A stretch of DNA of 64,000 nucleotides from Thalassia testudinum (taxonomy: Eukaryota > Streptophyta > Magnoliopsida > Alismatales > Hydrocharitaceae): NCBI GenBank assembly GCA_037157565.1, contig JAZHRO010000039.1, positions 46,128,001 to 46,192,000 on the forward strand, read 5' to 3'. A program made the position numbers and the translations under genes. Positions within the stretch are counted from its first letter, which is position 1. The number at the start of each line of letters is the position of its first letter. Shown here piece by piece: positions 56,310 to 64,000 of the stretch. The notes under the pieces were generated by a model that was not told the DNA's origin, did not search any database, and saw only the letters and a list, made by a program, of their open reading frames with translations.

Positions 56310-56764
56310 TTGAACTTGTTATATAGATAAAAACTATTCCCTGTGTTGTACCCACTATTCACACATACTTGCATGTTGTTGTGCATTTAACCCTGCTTAC
56401 CCCTATAGTTATCCTTATATCTCTAGACATACCATGACTTAATCTTGGTGCAATGGCATAGCCCACTAATTGTCACTACGTTGACCTTTCTGTCAACTTG
56501 AGAATCAATGCCTTCCTCATGGGAATTCAAGGTAGATTTCGGTAGCGTGCTACCTTTTTTGAGGTTTGGGATTTGAGCCACGTTGGATTTCGGTAGCTTA
56601 CGCCCTTAGCCTTGATCGAGAAGCTGCCCGAGATATCCATGGTTAGTTATTATTTGTATCTAATATTGGTGGACGCCTAACTCCTCAACCATTGTGACCC
56701 CTGTGGAGCATTACCGGATGCCTTTGCTTGGGCTACCCAATTAGTCCTCATTCGAGCCACCAAC
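56310..56764. other. Unassigned DNA upstream of the copia fragment
   Basis: It should hold copia gag, leader and 5' LTR, but no gag motif or priming site is visible. Two GATTTCGGTAGC words (about 56535 and 56588) form a short imperfect repeat. The remainder resembles degraded LTR DNA. Confidence 0.35.
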
Positions 56765-57473
56765 TGAACACTATCATAGGCCCTAACTAGCAAATTTTAG
56801 TCTGATTTGATGGATAAATGTCCCTACATAATCATCGTAGGGTCGTAATTTCATGTCATTCTGTTTTGAGAGGAAAATAGGAAATCAATGTTAATTCTGC
56901 AATTTTAACTGCATATCATAAATACAGATTAATTATGGGGTTATCCAGGGGTTAATTAAAGGTCAAATGAGCATTAAAGTCCAATGACTGGGTCCAAATA
57001 GACAGAAACGAGGTTTCTCACATTTCGATAACCACAACATGCAAAACCCTAATTTCAGACCCACTTAAATTGAAGAGGATTTGGCCAGGATAAAATTCAT
57101 CTCAACCACCTAAAATTCATAGAAAAATATTGTAATAGGTTTGGTACCCTTAGTTTGACCATCTAAACCCATTTTGACCTTGAATAGAGTCGTAGACGAA
57201 ATTCTACTCTAGTTTGGGATTTTATACAAATTGCCTAGCCAGACGTGGTTAAATTTGAATCCGACTTCACCATTCGATTCCTTGGGTCAAAATTAGGTGT
57301 GTACCAAAATTTGGGCCCAATCAGAGTCCATTTTGACCTAGTTTTCATCTCAGTCCTTCAAATCTCTATTCCTTTCCCTTAAAACCCTAGCCTTCGAAAA
57401 TCTTTGCAAAGAGGCCCCCAACTTATTATCGTTCTCTTCAAAGAGGTCCCTGCCTCCATTTCTGGTGGGAACC
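56765..57473 (+). mobile_element. Divergent Athila-type LTR F, left part
   Basis: Starts TGAACACTATCATAGGCCC and is colinear with the first ~700 bp of LTRs C and D ('ccctaactagca-attttg', 'aaaaatat...taggtttggtaccctt...tttgacc', 'accaaaatttgggcccaa', 'gaggtccct'), but far more diverged. It is interrupted at 57474 by LTR E and continues at 60159-60726. Confidence 0.65.
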
Positions 57474-60153
57474 TGATGAGAACCTCATCATGAGCCATAA
57501 CTAGCTCATTTTGACCCAATACAAAGGATAAAAGCTCCTACATAACTCAAGGAAAGGCTTAACTCAGAGAATTCTGAGTTTAAGGAGAAAACAAGTCATA
57601 AGGGGTAAAAATGCAATTTCACCAGTATAATCTGCATACAGGGTAATTCAGGGCCCAAACATAGGTCAAAGCAGCTTAATAAGAATAAAAGTGGGATGAA
57701 ATGATCTAGCAAGGGCTACAGCAATTCCAAGAAACTAAATGATAAATCTGTAACCCTAAAATAACCCACTTCAATTCACAAGGTTCGAGGTAAAGTAAAA
57801 ATAGAATAAACCCTCTAAAATTCATATAAAAATAATCTCTAGGGTTTAGAACCTTCAATTTGGCCTTTAGAACCCATTTTGACCTACATTGAGAACCATG
57901 CCCAATTAATAACTTAATTTGGGTTTTTGCGCAAATTGACCGGTCAAACAAGGTTTAATATGAAAATGAAATTCACCATCAGATTCCTTAGGTCCTAATT
58001 AGTCATGTATAAAAACTTGAGCCTAAGAAGAAACCTCCTTGACCGGCTTTACACTTTGGTCCTCATATATTTACTCTTTGGCCCTCAACTTTTGAACCCT
58101 CGCATTTTGGCCCCTAACTCTCCTTCGTTCTTTGCAATCAGGTCCCTCCTGCAAAACCTGCCAGCACCATGCTCCGGCGACCTTGCGCGGAGCATGGCGC
58201 CGCGCAGGGTGAGGTGGGGGACCTGGCAAGTAAACCGGGGGTGCCCTGCGTCGTCAGCCGTCGCAGGGACACCCCCTGGTCGTTGTAACCCACCATACCG
58301 GCCGTGCGAACGCACGGACGGTATGGGTTCTTGTTTCCGACCATCCTTCGGCGAGGGAGACACGTCGTCTCCCTCCGCCTTCCTCCCTGTTTGATCCCTA
58401 TAAATACCCCACGTTGCTTCACCGACCGGGGCAGCCTGGATCTGACGGAGAAAATCCCCAACTTTCTTCTCTTCTTCCTCCGGCAGACGCTCACCAGCTC
58501 CGGCGGTTTCCTCCCCCTCCACCTCTTCGCTCTGCCGCAATACCAGCAGCAGAGACTTCCTCCCCTGCTCTTCCCGCGCCACGCCGCACCCAGCTGGCGC
58601 CTCTCTGGCTTTCTGCTCGCCGCCGCCCCTTTCCCTGAGCATCGTCTTCTCCGGCGACAGTCGATACGACTGTCGCCCTGTTCCTCCCCCTTCGTCCCTG
58701 CAAGTAAGCTAGAGCTACTCCCCTTCTTCTCCTCTTTCTCTCCCCACTTTCAATTTATTCAATTAAGCCCTCGACCGACCCTGACCACCTTCACCCCGTT
58801 CGCCTCCGACCACCCTCCGGCGAGCCGCTCCCATCACCTCAGCGACCCACACGACTCGCCGACCACCGCAGGACCTCCGCCTCCTCACCCTGATCAACCT
58901 CCGCCCTGCCACTCCCCCCACATCACCCTCTGCAACCCCACCGAACAGACCCATCCTCCGACCCACATTCCGACCTAGGGCAGCCCTCACACGCCGCCCC
59001 GCGCCTCGCCACCACCCACACGAGCTTCGCCGCACCCTGGCGAAGCTCCTGGCACTTTCTGATTAGGCCGAGAGGCCGTTTTCTTGTGGACAGGCCACCC
59101 GACCTCCGCCGCCATTGCCGCGCAGGAGGAACTGCTTCCGCCTGCAGCTACAGGCGCGCCACGCTCAGCGCCAAGCCCAGATTCAACTCCCAGGCCTTGC
59201 GAGGAGTTTTGGCAAAACACCAGGTTCGCAGAAAGCTTCGCGTGACGCCGCCATCTCCTGCTGAATTCCCCGCTGCGGGCGCGCAATTGAGGTGGGCCGT
59301 TTAGTCCCACCTCGGAAACGCCTGAAGAGCCGCAGCGACATAAGATGCAAAAGTGCTGAAGGCTTACTGCCTCAGCACACGGGGTGAGGTCCCCTTCACC
59401 CGCCCGGTTACCCGGTCAGGTCCGCGCCAAAATGAAGTCGGTTGGTTTGATGACCGGGTTTTGGTTTTATTATAACGTTGTAGTAAAGCCGGTTATTACC
59501 AACATTTCAAATATATAAATTTTTTACTCGGAAAATAAAAGAGTTCCCGAGGTCGAACTCAGGGAGTAAGTTGTATTCTAGAGATATACATGTTTCTTTT
59601 ACAAAATAAAGAAAGAGAGAGGGAAAGAATTTGTTGTTCTCTTTGTTTTCTCCTCGTGATGTTCTTCTTTCTTTCTTTCTTCAGATCTCCTTCTTCTTCT
59701 TCTTCGTTCTGCAGTCTCTTCTGTGAAGGTTTCTTCTTCCTTGGCTCTGCTGCACTTCTTCTCTGCAGCCTTTCCTCTTCTTCTGCCTTGCTCAGCCTCT
59801 TCTTTCGAGTTTCTTCTTGTTTTTCCTCCCTGCGGTTAAGTGTCAGCTTCTTCTTTTCTTTTTCAGCCAGGGACGTCACGCGAAGCTTTCTTCCTTAGCT
59901 GCTTCAGGCCGTCGTCTGATTTCCAAATCAGACGACTTAACTACCTGTTGCTACAGTTAGCTTCCTTCTTCTTCCGCGGGTCTTCTTCTTCGCCTGTGCC
60001 TGCACACTTCAGAGTTTTTCGTCAGAGGCAAAACCTACTCTACCCTCCCCCCCCCCCCCGCGTCTCTCTTTCTCTCTGAAACCACTCTTCGGAAAGCTCT
60101 CCCAGAGCTACCGGGTAACCGGGTTCGGATCAGGCCCGGGTCCAGGCCCACCG
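57474..60153 (+). mobile_element. Rearranged Athila-type LTR E (3' part inverted)
   Basis: 57474-59423 is a normal plus-oriented LTR from its TGATGAGAACC start to mid-LTR, with TATAAATA at 58399 and the GAGCTTCGCC/GGCGAAGCTC hairpin near 59030-59055. 59433-60153 is the LTR 3' portion in reverse, its terminus at 59433 preceded by GCGCCA (59424-59429), the first bases of a tRNA-Asp priming site in reverse. The outer borders carry GAACC (57469-57473 and 60154-60158). It therefore derives from a full element, not a simple solo LTR. Confidence 0.8.
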
Positions 60154-60158
60154 GAACC

Positions 60159-60726
60159 CAAAGTAGCCAACCTTCAATTAGACATTCCTCTCTGATTTCT
60201 CAATTGTATCCCTCCAAATTTTGAGGGAATGTTCCTGAGGACCTTCCTAATCAATTGCACTGCCTCTCAAACCCTAATTCGAGCCTCATAGATCAGGCAA
60301 ATGAGAGAAATTTTGACGATCTTCTCCCCTAAAATCTCAAGCTCTTCAAGCTTCTTCCCGAGCTTGGAGCTCCTCTTGAGGTCTTTAAAAGGATCCCCTT
60401 TGCAAGGTCGTGCTCTTCAGCAAATTTTAAGGCCAAAAACCTTTCTTGTCCTCCGACCTTCAGCATGCTCCACCTTGCTCCGGCGACCCTCCTCCGACTT
60501 CTTCGCCTTCTGGCACATACCATAAGCAGAGGGAAACTATTCCTCTCCGTCGTCCGCACCTTGCCACACCTACTAGGAGCCTCCTCCACCTTCAAACATC
60601 GGCATCCCCTTCCACGGAGCTCTCTTCGTCTTCGGCATCGACCAATCATAGTTGGCGTGACAGTCACTCTCCCTTCGTCCGTAAGCATCCTCCTTCGACA
60701 CCTCTCCCTCCCCTGACTCTTCCTAT
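60159..60726 (+). mobile_element. Divergent Athila-type LTR F, right part
   Basis: A continuation of LTR F after the GAACC repeat. It shows a TTTAAAAGG promoter-like word near 60386, a 'caaggtcgtgctcttc' stretch, and a pyrimidine-rich segment with CCGGCGACC and GGCATCGACC words as in the R-U5 of LTRs C and D. It is cut at 60727 by another LTR. Small ORFs on both strands are not credible. Confidence 0.5.
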
Positions 60727-61842
60727 TGTAACATCTCAAAATCCAGGTTTCGAGCCATTTCGAAGTGGTTCGGGTTAGTCTGAAGCTCGAAAACCCGATT
60801 AGGGGTGGTGCAGGTGTCAGAACCCCCTTAATTTGCCAAAAACATGTATTTCGAGTCAACCCTTGCTCTAACTTTGTCAAAAGGGTGCCATATGTGGTAT
60901 CATTGGATTTCTCTCATCACAAGCTTTCCAACGATGCTTATTTAGCGCAATTCCGAGCTGTATAGCTCAAGTTATGGCCAAAAGAAGCCAGCAGGGACCT
61001 AAAAGTAAGGTAAACCCAACCCTAAGGGCAATTTGTGAATTTCACCTGAGTAAACCTATTCTAAACTGCCCCTAAGACCTATTTAAGAACCCTTTGGGTC
61101 GTCATTCATCTTCAACTCTCTCTAATCAAGAGAGAAAGGGAGAAGAAAAACTTTAATTTTTCTTCTTCAAAAATAAAAAAGCTATTTGCACGGACTCGGT
61201 TGCGATTCTGCAAAACTTAGGGTTCCCACCCCAAAAGTCACAGCGGCAGTGGCGGCGTGCAGCAAGCACGCGACGAGTGGTGGCGGCAGCGTGCGAGCTG
61301 GCAACGCGTGGCATCGGAGAGCGCGTGACTTCGCGCAGGCGCATGCGCACGTTCGTAATCGGGGACGCGCAGGATTGCGGCGTGTGGCGATTGAGCTGCA
61401 GCAGGCGAGCACTCATGGTGATCTGCGGTGCGAGGCAAGTGCAAATCCCGACGCGATGCATGGCGTGTGCGTCTAGGCGTGCGTGGCCGCGTCGGCCAAG
61501 GTGTGTGTGGGCGTTCTGGCCTGACTCTGGACCCCCTCGCGCTGTTTCATCTAATTCGAGGGCTTCTCGACCTCGGATTTCAACAAATAAGGTGTCGTTA
61601 GAATTGCATCGACGCATACTACACGTTGGTATCGTTTATTTTCACTTTTGAGTACGTTATATTTATTAATAAAATTAGAAACTTAATTAGGTGTCTTTGA
61701 CCCCATCGTGGGTTCGATTGAACCAGGTCCTCTTCCCTATGCGCGCGCGAACCTTGAGGGAGTCATGGGACTGTTCCCATTCCCAATGTGCACGATTCGG
61801 AGTCACCATGACCCTCTGGTGACATTAGGTAGAGTAGTCTAT
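60727..61842 (+). mobile_element. Gypsy LTR, another family (TGTAACATC start), 3' truncated
   Basis: Starts TGTAACATCTCAAAATCCAG, the common start of plant Tekay/Del-type LTRs (TGTAACAYC). A CTATTTAAGAACCC promoter-like word lies near 61079, then a GC-rich transcribed part. It ends at 61842 in TAGGTAGAGTAGTCTAT, which parallels the mid-LTR 'ggtagagtggtctac' block at 105 and 39817. The ORFs at 61153-61651 overlap on both strands and have no family features. Confidence 0.6.
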
Positions 61843-62667
61843 TGACGTGCTACAGACGCGTTTGTTTAAAAGGGTCGTTGTAGCGTGCATTTGCTGTGTC
61901 GGTTTTAAATAAAGAAACGGACGTAAGTCCGAGTGTCGAACACAGGGAGGCATGAAAATCGAATTTTTTTCACTTATTGTCACGGAAATGGCAGGTTTTT
62001 GCTTGCAAGAAAATGCGGGAGAAAAGCGAGTAGGGAGAGAGAGAGAGTAGGGTTAGAGTTCTTTGAAGTCAAGGCATTCATGCAACTTTAAACTAAAAAA
62101 GAATTGATAACAAGAAAGCGATAATAGCTAAATAGGGAATGTCATCATTTAATCATGCAACTTTAAGTTTTGCAAATACAAACATAGATGAATGCTTAAG
62201 TGAGATAAAGCTAAGCTAGAGGGAGAGAAAGAGAAAGTGGAAGAGGAGTCGATTGTGGCTGAGAAGGAAGGGATCCATGTTGTTTATAATCCAACAGCTA
62301 GCTTAACTGTCCCTTCACTAAATCCATTTCCTCCTTGTGTTTTTGGTTCATTTCAGCCATCATTTTTATCAGGGTGTCCATTTGGTTTTGTGGGGGAGGA
62401 GCCGCCTTATTCGGATTAGAGGGGGGTCTAATTGGTGGACCTTGCTGATAGGAGGGCGGGTTTGGCTGCTGGTTTGGCTTGGGCTGGTTCTGAAATTAAG
62501 GCGGTTTCTGGTTTGTCCAAGTAAAGTTTGGGTGATTACACCAGCCGACATTGTAGGTGCTGGAGAAGGGGTCAAGTTTGGAATAACCTTGGATAGCCTG
62601 GACATCTTCAAAGATAGAAGGTGTCGAGGGGGAGGGAAGAGAATAATCAGGGGCTGAGGGAGCAAAG
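61843..62667 (-). mobile_element. LTR-like element of the same family as 30580-31934
   Basis: Starts TGACGTGCTACAGACGCG and aligns over ~400 bp with 30580-30980, including GGACGTAAGTCCGAGTGTCG and the CAGGGAGGC box, an AG microsatellite (62036-62048) and 'catgcaactt' words. 62240-62667 diverges. The orientation (ending CACGTCA on the minus strand) follows from the shared box. No protein. Confidence 0.55.
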
Positions 62668-64000
62668 TGTTGGTGCTAGAGCACCACGATCGTTTATTTT
62701 GATGATAACAAAACACGTGTCTTTTAACATTTGCTTTTGAGTCCTGGTTTTCAGGTCAAATTGCAAATGGAGACAGGTGTTTAGATAGAGTTCGAACTCG
62801 CATCCATGGCAGATTGGAGGAGCTTGACAAAGGCGGAGGAGCTTCACGAGGAGCGAAAGCTTAAAGAAGGAAGGAGACGAAGAATATGATATATTTCATT
62901 TTATCCTGTTCTATGTAATTTTGTTTCTTTGTTTTGCTCTTTATTTCTATCTTAGATCTTATGTTAAAGAGTCTCAAAGAATCCTTAAAGTAGTCCTAGG
63001 AACACCTGCACTATCCTAGAATACTTAGGCTTTCTGTAAAGAACTTAGAAAACCAAAATAGGGTTTAGACAGCCTTATTAAACGTTTAATCTGGAAATCA
63101 GACATCTGATATTGACTTTTAAGACGTTTGACTGTTTGATCAGGCGTCCAAAAACATCTAGGCTGAACTTAGTAGGTTCTGTCTATTAGAATCAGTCATC
63201 CAAGCCTTAGTCTAGACGTCTTAGTAGACGTCTGATGCCTTTGCCAGACGTCCAATTAGTGGAACGTTGGCTATCTTAGTAAACGTTGAGGAAATGACCG
63301 TTAGCCTCGTATCAAACGTCTGGGGTCCATTTCCGCAGAACAATAGGTTTCCAGGCATCTAGACCTAGTGCCAAACGTCTTGTGTGTCGTCTGTTAGACA
63401 TACACTAGAATCATGTTTAGGTCTGATTCAAATCAGGAAGGAAACCCGCCTAGAATCAGACGTCTGACTTAGTTCCCAGACGTCTTAAACGGATTTTCCA
63501 GACGTCTGATTCCAGGACTAGACGTCTAATGACCCTGTCAAAATCATGATTAATTCTGACTACGGCTTTATTTTCTTTGAATTTGTACCCAACGGCTATG
63601 AAAGCTTTCCAAGGCCTTCCAAAGCCTTCCTAGGCCCTTTCTAAATAAAGGAGGACCTCTTGGCTTGTAAAATACACCCAAGACACACCTTGTAAGAATA
63701 TTTCGACTCTCTTGTGTCAAAAAGAAGTATATCAAACAGAATAAGCACTAGCTCTATAAGCACTCACTTCACACCTGGGAGCTTCATCCTGCTGTGCACC
63801 CTCTCTCCCGCCGACGTTATGAGAGCGTTGTCCTGCCAAAGCGTGGTTCACACATCTGCATCGTTACATCGATGCACTTCCACCAAAGGGAAGTTTCCTA
63901 ACTCCTATAGATGCTATGCTTAAATATTTGTGGCTCTATAAGATTGTTGTACATTTTATTGTCTTTGGTTGGATATTCGCTTTGCGAATTCCCGTCTCCT
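62668..64000 (+). mobile_element. Copia-type LTR (TGTTGGTGCTAGAGCACC start), running off the window
   Basis: Starts TGTTGGTGCTAGAGCACCAC followed by a 'gatgataacaaaacacgtg' block typical of SIRE-like copia LTRs. 63070-63540 is packed with AGACGTCTG-type motifs, including a perfect TCAGACGTCTGA (63456-63467) within a GTCTGATTC...GAATCAGAC hairpin. A CTAAATAAAGG promoter-like word lies near 63640, and a transcribed part follows to the window end. No protein is within view. Confidence 0.6.

Noticed and set aside
61153..61651. ORFs of 96-154 codons on both strands
   Set aside because: GC-rich LTR body. They are mutually overlapping, with His/Ala/Arg/Cys composition and no homology I can recognise.
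63070..63540. CRISPR-like array suggested by recurring AGACGTCTG words
   Set aside because: The words are short, unevenly spaced and palindromic, lie within an LTR, and have no uniform repeat/spacer structure or cas genes.

Overview
The window looks like plant (angiosperm) nuclear DNA made almost entirely of nested transposable elements. I see no rRNA or functional tRNA gene, no CRISPR array, no bacterial-style operon and no convincing intact host gene. The reasons for calling it a plant are: priming sites matching plant initiator-Met tRNA (TGGTATCAGAGC type) and plant Asp tRNA (TGGCGCCGTTGCCGGGG); Athila/Tat-type, Tekay/Del-type chromovirus and SIRE-type copia retrotransposon features; a plant En/Spm (CACTA) transposase with its MDKSW-type start; and AT-rich spacers. 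The species cannot be named from this.

Layout. 1-3336: 3' portions of a long gypsy LTR arranged head to tail, the last followed by an initiator-Met priming site. 3337-13467: an Athila/Tat-type element on the minus strand with two nearly identical ~2.67 kb LTRs (A and B), a tRNA-Asp priming site, a polypurine tract, and an internal region whose only long reading frame (about 630 codons, one stop) matches no retroelement protein I know. 13468-22684: a decayed CACTA transposon (+), split by a related solo LTR (16806-19537) with a perfect 5-bp target duplication. 22685-26250: AT-rich, apparently low-copy DNA with a TA microsatellite and one unidentified coding-like ORF. 26250-29370: old LTR relics, two tail to tail. 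29370-33700: a ruined gypsy element (gag, protease, RT) carrying an LTR-like insertion flanked by a 44-bp duplication. 33700-37844: the 3' end of a copia element with another Athila-type LTR in its own LTR.

37845-54850: a large nest. An Athila/Tat-like element holds a long gypsy LTR and a SIRE-type copia element (41152-53564, minus). The copia element in turn holds an internally deleted chromovirus (43044-46960) made of an LTR, integrase, chromodomain and LTR. 54855-56340: the upstream half of the copia element whose RT/RNase H lies at 36650-37844. 56765-60726: a divergent Athila LTR interrupted by a rearranged LTR whose 3' part is inverted but which still sits between GAACC target repeats. 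60727-64000: three more LTRs of different families.

The elements relate to each other mainly as insertion layers. Three points stand out. A hairpin-plus-palindrome module centred on TCAGACGTCTGA recurs in LTRs of unrelated gypsy and copia families. The Athila-type LTRs carry a hairpin whose stem is kept by compensating changes. The tRNA-Asp-primed element seems to have been mobile recently although it encodes no recognisable Gag or Pol.
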